Below are positions 53,790 through 61,526 of a DNA stretch of 64,000 nt, in pieces. The notes under the pieces were generated by a model, which ran no database searches, had not been told where the DNA came from, and was given only the letters and a program-made list of their open reading frames with translations. Every line of letters begins with the position of its first letter. The first letter of the stretch is position 1. Source of the DNA: Thiobacillus sp. 0-1251 (GTDB taxonomy: Bacteria > Pseudomonadota > Gammaproteobacteria > Burkholderiales > Thiobacillaceae); the NCBI GenBank assembly GCA_001899305.1, contig MKWL01000001.1:682001-746000 (forward strand), given 5' to 3'. Position numbers and translations under genes: made by a program.

Positions 53790-54848
53790 ATGACCAAGCC
53801 ACGGCTACGTGTCAAAGTGATGAGTTCCACGCCCACGTCGACCTGGCTCCATCAATTTCCGCACAATGAGCCCGTATGGGGAGAATGCGAATTCATCTTC
53901 GAGCGTGAGGCGCGGGATTACGACTGGTTGCTGGTCTATGACGATGTGCCCGCGAGACCCGGGGAAGCCAAGAAAGTCAGCCGAGAGCTGCTGGCCTGCC
54001 CGCGCGAGCACACGCTGCTGGTGACCATGGAGCCTTCGTCCGTCAAGATTTATGGCAATGACTACGCGCGACAGTTCGGTGCGGTGCTGACCAGCCAGCC
54101 CGAGTGGGCGTTGCGGCACCCCAACCGGATTTATTCGCAGTCGGCGTTGCATTGGTTCTACGGGGTGGGGCGGCATCGGACCGTGCCGTTCGACGACATC
54201 CTGGACGAATCGCCGCAAGACAAATCCCGCAATGTCTCGATGGTGTATTCACCCAAGGCGATGCGGCATACCTTGCACTATCATCGTGCGCGCTTCATGC
54301 GCGAACTGGTGGAGTTGATGCCCGAACTCGATACGTTCGGCCGACATAGCAAGCGGCCGCTCGACGACAAGGCCGACTGCCTGCGCGCCTATCGTTACCA
54401 CGTCGCGATCGAAAACTATATTGGCGAGCACCATTGGACGGAAAAGATTGCCGATCCCTTCCTGGGTCTGACGCTGCCTTTCTACTGTGGCTGCCCCAAT
54501 CTGGAGGCGTATTTCCCGGAAGAAAGTTTCATCCGCATCGACCTCCATGATGCGGCTGGAGCCGCCGCGGTGATCCGCAAGGCGATCGCGGACCGTGAAT
54601 TCGACAAACGCCTGCCGGCGATCGTCGAGGCCAAGCGGCGTGTCATGTTCGAATACAACCTGTTTGCCGTGGTCGCACGTGAAATTGCACGCCTGCATCG
54701 CGATGGCGCCAAACCGGAAACGGGAGCGGCAATTTTGTCGCGCCGCGCCATGCGCATGTCCCACCCCGCCACCCTGTTTCGGGACGTGTATGGCAAGCTC
54801 TGGGGACGGCTGCGCCATCTGCCCGGGGCGATCAGCGGAAAATCCTGA
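53790..54848 (+). CDS. Family 10 (fucosyltransferase-like) glycosyltransferase
   Basis: A 352-residue protein. The C-terminal half has the GT10 pattern RYHVAIENYIGEHHWTEKI-ADPFLGLTLPFYCGCPNLE-AYFPEESFIRID, equivalent to the donor-binding region of alpha-1,3-fucosyltransferases. The N-terminal half (VWGECEFIFEREARDYDWLLVYDD) is more variable. Fucose is the usual donor sugar, but no GDP-fucose genes are in the window, so another donor is possible. Start: ATG within GACCATGACC, consistent with MTKPRLRVKVM; last gene of the plus-strand cluster. Confidence 0.78.
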   Translation: MTKPRLRVKVMSSTPTSTWLHQFPHNEPVWGECEFIFEREARDYDWLLVYDDVPARPGEAKKVSRELLACPREHTLLVTMEPSSVKIYGNDYARQFGAVLTSQPEWALRHPNRIYSQSALHWFYGVGRHRTVPFDDILDESPQDKSRNVSMVYSPKAMRHTLHYHRARFMRELVELMPELDTFGRHSKRPLDDKADCLRAYRYHVAIENYIGEHHWTEKIADPFLGLTLPFYCGCPNLEAYFPEESFIRIDLHDAAGAAAVIRKAIADREFDKRLPAIVEAKRRVMFEYNLFAVVAREIARLHRDGAKPETGAAILSRRAMRMSHPATLFRDVYGKLWGRLRHLPGAISGKS

Positions 54849-54879
54849 CCGCCGCGGACCTGCATCGATACCACCTTTT

Positions 54880-56013
54880 TTATTTGCTGCGCGGCGCGCG
54901 GGCGAGTTCGGTATAGACGTCGAGCGTGGCTGTCAGCATGCGTTCCAATGTGAAAGGATTCTGTTCGGGTACATGCGGCGGGGCATCCAGCCACCGCAGG
55001 GTCTTCCGGGCGGCCTGCCCAATGTCGCCGACGGAAATCGCACCTTCGGGCAGGATGGCCGCCAGCTGTTCTTTCACCCCTCCATGGTCATAGGCAATCA
55101 GCGGCTTGCCGAGGCTGAGCGCTTCCAGGCTGACGCGGCCAAACGCTTCGGGTTCGCGCGAGAGTGAATACACAATGTCGCTGATGGCCATGATTTCCCG
55201 AAGGTCTGCGCGATGGCTGATGAAACTCAGATGCTGACACACGCCAAGACGTTTGCTGCGCGCTTCCAATTCGGCCATGAATGCCTGCTTCCTTGGGTGG
55301 GTTTCGCCCACGATCAGGCCGTGGACATCGGGCCGAGTCTTGATGACCTGTTCCAGCATGTCGATAAAGTCGGTCTGGCCTTTCCAGCGGGTCAGGCGGG
55401 CGGGCAGCAACAGGATTTTCTTGCCTGCCAAGCCGGGATGTTCCTGCTGCCATTGGCGCATCCAGTCGTCAGGGGGCGTGTAGCCCGACGGGAATTGTTT
55501 GGGGTCGACGCCCCGATAGATCAGGCGCACGTTCTCCTGCGGCACCTTCGGGTAATTCCTGACGATGTAGTTGATGATCATTTTTGAAATGGCGATGACC
55601 CGTTCGCCCTTGGTCATGACCGCGCTGTAGGCACTCACCGAATAGGGGCCATGCACCGTGGTGACGAAACGCGGTCGCATCGACGGATTCATGCCGCGCC
55701 AAGCCAGCCAGGCGATCCAGGCGGGCACGCGCGAGCGTGCGTGGACGATGTCCACTTTTTCTTCCGCCAGGAATTTCCGCAGTTTTCCGACGAGCAGCAG
55801 CGTCTTGAGCGATTTCTTGCCGATCGGCCAGGTGAAATGTTCGGCGCCGGTTTTCGTCAGGGGGGCAACCAATCGTCCGCCTGCCGATATCACCAGGGCC
55901 CGATGGCCTTGCTTCGTCAAGGCATGCGCTACTTCGAGTGTGCCGCGTTCGACGCCACCGGATTGCAGGGCAGGGAGCAATTGCAGGACGGTCAGTTTTT
56001 TTTCTTCAGCCAT
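54880..56013 (-). CDS. Family 4 glycosyltransferase
   Basis: A 377-residue GT4: VLQLLPALQSGGVERGTLEVAHAL at the start, VHARSRVPAWIAWLA, ILLLPARLTRWKGQTDFIDML and SREPEAFGRVSLEALSLGKP (EX7E donor-binding motif). It converges on the plus-strand cluster and overlaps the upstream minus-strand gene by 22 bases, so the two are co-transcribed. Probably acts in LPS core or O-chain assembly. Confidence 0.92.
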   Translation of the reverse strand: MAEEKKLTVLQLLPALQSGGVERGTLEVAHALTKQGHRALVISAGGRLVAPLTKTGAEHFTWPIGKKSLKTLLLVGKLRKFLAEEKVDIVHARSRVPAWIAWLAWRGMNPSMRPRFVTTVHGPYSVSAYSAVMTKGERVIAISKMIINYIVRNYPKVPQENVRLIYRGVDPKQFPSGYTPPDDWMRQWQQEHPGLAGKKILLLPARLTRWKGQTDFIDMLEQVIKTRPDVHGLIVGETHPRKQAFMAELEARSKRLGVCQHLSFISHRADLREIMAISDIVYSLSREPEAFGRVSLEALSLGKPLIAYDHGGVKEQLAAILPEGAISVGDIGQAARKTLRWLDAPPHVPEQNPFTLERMLTATLDVYTELARAPRSK

Positions 56014-56918
56014 TCAAGAATCCATTCGGCACATCGGTCGGCTTCGGCCAATGGGTGCAGGTTGGGGTGGAGCGTGCCGCTCGCGCACCAGCGCACGAAG
56101 CGGGTAATGCGTTGTGAGTCGGCAAGTCGTGCGATCGCCTGGCCAACGCGGCTTTTCGGGTTGACCGGCAGGTCGAATACGCCGACATCTGCACCTGCCG
56201 ACAGGGCTTCGAACACCATCGAGGCACTGTCGGGCGTGACCCACACGATTCCGCATTGTGCAAACTGTGTCGGCAGCCAGTCGGGCGGCGTCGCGGTATG
56301 CGGAACCACGGTCAGGTTGGGGGTGGGTGGCAGTTCCGCCAGAAATTCGGGCGGCGTGCGGCGCGAGGTGGTGAGCGTCCAGTGCGTGTCGGGTGTACGT
56401 GCGAGGATGCTCTTGATCTGGAGCTGGATGGCGTCATCGTCCCACTCGAAATGCGGCGAGAGGCCACCGATCAGAAGCAATCCATGGTGTACGTCGCGGT
56501 TGGCTGAAGCATGAATGCGATTCAGCGCGCCTTCCGTCACGAGCGTCCGCGTATCAGCTGCGATGCCGTCGTGTTGGGGCACAATGCAGAGGTCGAACCA
56601 GGTGCGTGGCAGGCTTGGTTTCATCAGGACGATGGCCCGTCCCCCACGCGCACGTCGTGCTGCCAGTAGTGTCAGGTGTGTGGCGTGACCTGCGCCCACG
56701 ATCAGATCAGGGGAGGGGAGAGACGTGCCTGGCGCGTGCTTCAGCAGCAACGCCAGCCAGGCGCGCCAGGCCGGCAAGGCGGGAAGCCGATGGGTTTCGG
56801 TCGTCGTGGCGCGCGCCAGTGCCTCGGCCAGTCCCAGAGATTGATTGACATGCCCCGGTTTGCCGTCGCTGACGATCCAGACTGTCAGGGGTGGGCGGTT
56901 GCCGGTTGTCTCAGTCAA
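55992..56918 (-). CDS. ELM1-family (DUF1022-type) protein
   Basis: A 308-residue protein of the mitochondrial-fission ELM1 group: VWIVSDGKPGHVNQSLGLAEAL, LIVGAGHATHLTLLAARRARG, LIGGLSPHFEWDDDAIQLQI and VWVTPDSASMVFEALSAGADVGVF. The bacterial members look like GT-B glycosyltransferases and often lie in LPS gene clusters; no reaction is established that I can name. Start is TTG with AAGG 8 bases upstream; no in-frame ATG is close by. Confidence 0.85.
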   Translation of the reverse strand: MTETTGNRPPLTVWIVSDGKPGHVNQSLGLAEALARATTTETHRLPALPAWRAWLALLLKHAPGTSLPSPDLIVGAGHATHLTLLAARRARGGRAIVLMKPSLPRTWFDLCIVPQHDGIAADTRTLVTEGALNRIHASANRDVHHGLLLIGGLSPHFEWDDDAIQLQIKSILARTPDTHWTLTTSRRTPPEFLAELPPTPNLTVVPHTATPPDWLPTQFAQCGIVWVTPDSASMVFEALSAGADVGVFDLPVNPKSRVGQAIARLADSQRITRFVRWCASGTLHPNLHPLAEADRCAEWILEWLKKKN

Positions 56919-57072
56919 TGGACAACCTTGTCATTCCTGCCAGCTTTCGTCGAGATGGGGTTGCACGCACCGGTTTTTTTCATTGCCTGACGGACGCAGC
57001 GTGGTTCAAGTGGCGCAAAGTGTAAACCATCTTGTCAGGGCGCGCCGAGTGCTTGCGCATGGGAACACCGTA

Positions 57073-58176
57073 CTAGAGCGCGTCGGTCCACCTGCGTTCG
57101 CGTGCCGCTTCCCAACGATAGGGGGTGGGGTCGACGGCAGGCGTGGTGTCCTCCATCACGTCGGTCAAGAGCTCTGCCGACGCAGGTGCCAATGTGACGC
57201 CATAGCGGTAATGCCCTACGTTGACGAAGACATTGTCGAAATCGGGATGGCGGTCGATGACCGGAAGATTGTCGGGTGAACCGGGACGTAGACCGGCCCA
57301 ATGCCTGATGGGTTGAAGCCCTTCCAGGGAAGGGAGTAATTCGGCCGCCTCAACGTGCAGGCGCTGGCATGTGGAGGCATCGGTGGCCTTGTCGAATCCG
57401 GCGTCTTCCAGCGTGCTTCCAACCAGCACATGGCCGTCGCGGCGTGGAATCAAATACAGGCCCTTGCGGTACAGGATCGTATTGAGCATGCCAGGTTCCT
57501 GTTTGAACAACAGCATTTGGCCGCGGATCGGACGGATATTCGGGACACCCGCTAGATGGGGTAGCGCGATGCCTGACCACGCTCCGGTAGCCAGGACGAA
57601 CCGATCTGCCGTGTAGGTGTCCTGTGCTGTGTGGACTGCCACCATATGCCTTGCACGGACCGTGACCGTTTCCACCGCGCTGTGTACATGAATGACCCCA
57701 CCCAGCCGTATCACGGCTTCGCGCAAGGCCGCGACCAGGCGTGGATTGCGTACCTGGGCGATATCAGGCAGCCAGAGGCTTTCGCCTGTCTGCGTGAGTT
57801 GGCGTTGCGCCGACAGATCGTGCGCTTCGCACCAGGCAAGTGCCTCGTTGATCCGGGTCTCGCCCGACACCTGCATCCCACAGCGCCAGTATTCGGCACT
57901 GCGTCCACCGCATGCCTCGATGTCCGCCACCCAGTCCGCATAGCCGGCCATCGAGCGCAGTGCCAGTGTGGAGAGCGCTTCGGTGTAATCCCACGGCAGC
58001 AGCGGCGACAGAATTCCGCCGCCCGCCCACGACGACTCGGCCCCCACGTCACCGCGTTCCAGCAGCGTGACGCCATGGCCGCGCTTTAATAAAGCCAGTG
58101 CCGCACTGAGGCCGGAAACCCCCGCGCCCAGGACGATGACGGACGTTCCCGGCCCTGCATTGCCTGATTCATGCAT
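57073..58176 (-). CDS. thiO: Glycine oxidase-like FAD-dependent enzyme
   Basis: A 367-residue DAO-family flavoenzyme: SVIVLGAGVSGLSAALALLKRGHGVTLLERG binds FAD (residues about 12-40), GILSPLLPWDYTEAL and WAGLRPGSPDNLPVIDRHPDF are typical of ThiO, which makes the iminoglycine needed for the thiazole of thiamine. No other thiamine genes and no TPP riboswitch are seen here. It diverges from the pilus operon; about 155 bases of gap to the ELM1-like gene hold no feature I can name. Confidence 0.85.
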   Translation of the reverse strand: MHESGNAGPGTSVIVLGAGVSGLSAALALLKRGHGVTLLERGDVGAESSWAGGGILSPLLPWDYTEALSTLALRSMAGYADWVADIEACGGRSAEYWRCGMQVSGETRINEALAWCEAHDLSAQRQLTQTGESLWLPDIAQVRNPRLVAALREAVIRLGGVIHVHSAVETVTVRARHMVAVHTAQDTYTADRFVLATGAWSGIALPHLAGVPNIRPIRGQMLLFKQEPGMLNTILYRKGLYLIPRRDGHVLVGSTLEDAGFDKATDASTCQRLHVEAAELLPSLEGLQPIRHWAGLRPGSPDNLPVIDRHPDFDNVFVNVGHYRYGVTLAPASAELLTDVMEDTTPAVDPTPYRWEAARERRWTDAL

Positions 58177-58265
58177 GGTCTGGACCTACGACTAAAGTTG
58201 TATAGATGCGCCGCCTACAGCGTGGCAAGCTGACATTCCCATATAAAAAAGCGAGGGAGGGGGAA

Positions 58266-58790
58266 ATGGGATGGCGTGGCTTCACACTGGTGGAACTGCT
58301 GATTGTGCTGGCGGTAGGGTCGATTTTATTGGCGATTGCAGTTCCAGGCTATGGGTTTCTGATGAACACCAGCAGGCTGGCGGCCGTGACCAACGATCTG
58401 GTGACGGCCTTGCAGCTGGCGCGGTCCGAAGCGGTCAAGCGGGGCATGCGCGTAACTGTGTGCAAGACAGGCGATGTGGGGGCAGTCCCATCGGCTTGCG
58501 ATGCCACGGCCAACTGGCACGAGGGCTGGCTTGTGTTTGTCGACGACGGGACCCCCGGCGTGATCGACGCCAGCGATGCCCTGCTACGGGTGGAACTGCC
58601 TGCCCACGCGGACGTGACCATCACCGCCAACAGCCATATCAGCCGCTTCATCAGCTACCTGCCCGACGGGCGAAGCCGAGGGGTGGCCGGCCTGGGCAAT
58701 GGTACGTTCGAAATCTGCGTGTCCGGGTCGCGCCGCGACATCGTCATCAACAACGCCGGCCGTCCGCGGCTCGAATCCGGCAGCTGCTGA
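58266..58790 (+). CDS. FimT/GspH-type minor pseudopilin
   Basis: A 174-residue type IV pseudopilin. The prepilin cleavage site is WRG|FTLVELLIVLAVGSIL, with Glu5, followed by a GspH/FimT domain (LVTALQLARSEAVKRGMRVTVCKTGD) and a C-terminal Cys pair. This ATG has GGGAGGGGGAA upstream, so it is preferred to longer forms. First gene of the pilus operon; the 89 bases to thiO should hold the promoters of both. Confidence 0.92.
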   Translation: MGWRGFTLVELLIVLAVGSILLAIAVPGYGFLMNTSRLAAVTNDLVTALQLARSEAVKRGMRVTVCKTGDVGAVPSACDATANWHEGWLVFVDDGTPGVIDASDALLRVELPAHADVTITANSHISRFISYLPDGRSRGVAGLGNGTFEICVSGSRRDIVINNAGRPRLESGSC

Positions 58791-58942
58791 TTCCGTTGGT
58801 ATTCAAGTTAGCCTGGTTCCTGACGTTAAGCATTGTGGATTTCTGAAACACAGTGCCGGTGGGCTTGGCCGTTCGTAAACCCAATTCCGCCATTCGTCTT
58901 GCCGAACTGGACATCGCTGCCCCCGCTTTTTAAGGTGGCAGC

Positions 58943-59479
58943 GTGAAACGAGAACTTGAACAGACCATGATTGACGCCAAAAAGCGCGGGTTTACTCTGA
59001 TCGAACTGGTGGTCACACTGGCGGTGGCGGGCATTCTGCTGGGCATTGCGATCCCGAATTTTCAGCTATTTGTGATGAACAACCGTATGGCGTCGCAGGC
59101 GAACGACCTGATCACCGCACTCAATATGGCCCGCAGCGAGGCGGTCAAGCGCGCAGCGAACGTGATGGTATGTAGCGGCACCGTATGTCCCGGTGCCGTC
59201 AGTTGGACGCAAGGATGGATCGTCGCGGACGCAGCCGGCAACCCGATCCGAGTACAACAGGCATTGGGCGGCTCCAGCACGTTGACGCCCGGCGCGGATG
59301 TGACCAACACGATTACCTTCACCTCGGATGGCCGCACGACCATACCCACAGCGGCCACCGCTGCGTCCACCACGCTCACACTCTGTCCGCCCGCTCCTGC
59401 TCCAACTGGAGTAAAAGGGCGGGCCATCCAGATCGAACGAACCGGACGCACGCGGGTTTCACCCGTCGCCTGCCCATGA
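58943..59479 (+). CDS. FimT/GspH-type minor pseudopilin (second copy)
   Basis: A 178-residue pseudopilin, paralogous to the gene before it (both have NDL-ITAL/-VTAL-ARSEAVKR). Cleavage site KKRG|FTLIELVVTLAVAGILLG. Start is GTG with AAGGTGG at good distance; an ATG eight codons on is the alternative. The C-terminal part has TSDGRTTI and CPP-containing loops. 152 bases separate the two; they hold no gene, terminator or clear sigma-54 site. Its stop overlaps the next gene's upstream ATG. Confidence 0.92.
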   Translation: MKRELEQTMIDAKKRGFTLIELVVTLAVAGILLGIAIPNFQLFVMNNRMASQANDLITALNMARSEAVKRAANVMVCSGTVCPGAVSWTQGWIVADAAGNPIRVQQALGGSSTLTPGADVTNTITFTSDGRTTIPTAATAASTTLTLCPPAPAPTGVKGRAIQIERTGRTRVSPVACP

Positions 59480-59487
59480 GGACGCCC

Positions 59488-59943
59488 ATGAAACAGACGG
59501 GATTCACCCTGCTTGAAATATTGGTTGCCATGCTGGTGCTGGCCATAGGCCTGCTCGGCCTGGCCGGGTTGACGACTTCCAGTATGCGCAACAATCTGAG
59601 CGCCAGCCACCGTACCCAGGCCACCTGGTTGGCCTACGACATCGTCGACAGGATGCGCGCCAACCGCACAAGCGCGGTGACCGGTGGCTATGCCACCCCG
59701 ATGGGGGCGGCGGCCAACTGCTCGGCAGCCGTACCTATCGGAACGGTCCCAGTGCAGGACATCGCGGCGTGGAAAAACCAGCTTGCCTGCGCGCTTCCCG
59801 CGGGCAACGGTTCGATCGCGGTTAATGTGAATACGAAGGTGGCAACCGTCCTCATTCAGTGGGACGACAGCCGTGGCCTCGTTGATAGCGGGAACGTGGC
59901 AAACCAGGCGATCAAAACCTTCAAGGTGGAAACGCAATTATGA
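59488..59943 (+). CDS. pilV: Type IV pilus minor pilin PilV
   Basis: A 151-residue pilin-like protein with cleavage site KQTG|FTLLEILVAMLVLAIGLLG and the PilV pattern GLAGLTTSSMRNNLSASHRTQA and YDIVDRMRANR. GAGG lies 7 bases before this ATG; an ATG four codons upstream overlapping the previous stop is also possible. PilV is one of the minor pilins that prime pilus assembly with PilW, PilX and PilY1. Overlaps pilW by 4 bases. Confidence 0.92.
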   Translation: MKQTGFTLLEILVAMLVLAIGLLGLAGLTTSSMRNNLSASHRTQATWLAYDIVDRMRANRTSAVTGGYATPMGAAANCSAAVPIGTVPVQDIAAWKNQLACALPAGNGSIAVNVNTKVATVLIQWDDSRGLVDSGNVANQAIKTFKVETQL

Positions 59944-60941
59944 GACCGATCTGGATATCGCCGCGTGCGCAGTCGGGATTCGGCCTGGTCGAGTTGATGA
60001 TTGCCATGACCCTGGGCCTGGTTCTGCTTGGCGGGATCGGCTACATTTTTATCGGCAGCCGAGGCGCATTCCGCGCCACCGACAACTTGTCGCGCATGCA
60101 GGAAAACGCGCGTTATGCCCTGGATACGATGAGCCGTGACATCCGCATGGCCGGGTATGTCGGATGCGGAAACATGGCCTCTGTACGAGTGAACACCATC
60201 GCCAATGCGCCCGTTCCACCGATGACCCCAGCCAATGCCCTGGTCGGCTACGACGGTGGCGTGGGTTGGGTCAATCCTACCGCGATTACACGGGTAGCAA
60301 ACACAGATGTCTTGTCGGTCATGGGCGCATTCAGCAACGGCGTCAACCTGACAGGCAATCTGGCGCCCCAGAATGCCAATGTGCAGATCAATGGCAATCC
60401 GGATGGCTTCCAGGCAGGCGACGTGCTGGTGATCACCAATTGCGTGAATGCCGATGTGGTCAAGGCTACCGCGGTAGCGAACGGCGCCGGTACGATTGTC
60501 GCGATTTCCCATTCGAACGCCAGCAATACCGGCAACCGGATCGGCGTCTATGGATCCGACGCCTTCGTCATGCGGATGAACCAATATTCGTATTTCATCG
60601 GGACCAACCCCGCGGGCAACCCGGCCCTCTACCGGGTGGGCTTGAGTGGCAACGCCGAAGAACTGGTCGAGAACGTGCAGGACATGCAATTCAGTTATGG
60701 ACTGGATACCACCCTTCCTACGCCCGATGGCGCTGTCGATAGCTACACCAAAACGCCCGGGAACTGGGCCCAAGTTGTGAGCGTGACGGTGAGCCTGCTG
60801 ATGCGCAGCCCCGACAACAACCTTTCAACGTCTGCCCAGCCTTATACGTTCAATAACGTTGCCACGAATGCGAATGACCGCAGGCTCTATCAAGTGTATT
60901 CGGCCACTATAGGCGTGCGCAACCGCCTGCCGCCCATGTGA
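59940..60941 (+). CDS. pilW: Type IV pilus minor pilin PilW
   Basis: A 333-residue protein with a prepilin start (AQSGFGLVELMIAMTLGLVL; Glu5-equivalent in VEL), the NLSRMQENARYALDTMSRDIRMAGYVGC segment typical of PilW and a long beta-rich C-terminal part ending in RLYQVYSATIGVRNRLP. It caps/primes the pilus with PilV, PilX and PilY1. Overlaps pilV by 4 bases and is followed closely by pilX. Confidence 0.94.
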   Translation: MRPIWISPRAQSGFGLVELMIAMTLGLVLLGGIGYIFIGSRGAFRATDNLSRMQENARYALDTMSRDIRMAGYVGCGNMASVRVNTIANAPVPPMTPANALVGYDGGVGWVNPTAITRVANTDVLSVMGAFSNGVNLTGNLAPQNANVQINGNPDGFQAGDVLVITNCVNADVVKATAVANGAGTIVAISHSNASNTGNRIGVYGSDAFVMRMNQYSYFIGTNPAGNPALYRVGLSGNAEELVENVQDMQFSYGLDTTLPTPDGAVDSYTKTPGNWAQVVSVTVSLLMRSPDNNLSTSAQPYTFNNVATNANDRRLYQVYSATIGVRNRLPPM

Positions 60942-60944
60942 GCG

Positions 60945-61508
60945 ATGAACATCATGCCTACCCCAACTTCCACTTCCCAACACGGCGCGGCGCTGATTAC
61001 CGGGTTGATTTTTCTCGTTGTGCTGACCCTGATTTCCCTGTCGGCCATCAAGTCCACGTCGCTCGAAGAGCGCATGGCGGGCAATACGCGCGACCAGGAC
61101 GTCGCGTTCGAGGCGGCCGAGGCCGGCATACGTGACGCCATGAAATACATTGCCACGGCAGGGCTGTCCCCCGCCTCCGCTTTTGTTGCAGGCTGTGCGG
61201 CGGGCTTGTGCCTGAACGACCCCACCACTCCGGTCTGGACGTCGATAACCAGCAACAATCAATGGACATCGAACAAAACCAAAGTCTATACCGGCGCGCC
61301 GCTTAAGTTCGACGCGACCAACCTTCCCGTGCAGCCCCGCTACATTATCGAGTTGATTCCGAACAATGTTCCGGCATTCGGATCCAGTGCGTCGACCGGG
61401 AAAGGGAATACCTCGGGAGCTCAACTGCTTCCATTCCGCATCACCGCACGTGGCTGGGGCATTACCGGACAAACCCAGGCCACGGTGCAAGCCACCGTAC
61501 TCTATTGA
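60945..61508 (+). CDS. pilX: Type IV pilus assembly protein PilX
   Basis: A 187-residue protein. QHGAALITGLIFLVVLTLISL is the prepilin-like segment and AIKSTSLEERMAGNTRDQDVAF is the PilX signature, followed by EAAEAGIRDAMKYI. Unlike class III pilins it lacks the Glu5 right after the cleavage site, as usual for PilX. Two cysteine pairs are in the mature part. It lies three bases after pilW and 18 bases ahead of pilY1. Confidence 0.93.
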   Translation: MNIMPTPTSTSQHGAALITGLIFLVVLTLISLSAIKSTSLEERMAGNTRDQDVAFEAAEAGIRDAMKYIATAGLSPASAFVAGCAAGLCLNDPTTPVWTSITSNNQWTSNKTKVYTGAPLKFDATNLPVQPRYIIELIPNNVPAFGSSASTGKGNTSGAQLLPFRITARGWGITGQTQATVQATVLY

Positions 61509-61526
61509 CGCGCAGGGAGCATTTTC

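Noticed and set aside
58177-58265. TPP riboswitch ahead of thiO
   Set aside because: The leader is short and lacks the conserved CUGAGA and related TPP-box words on the minus strand.
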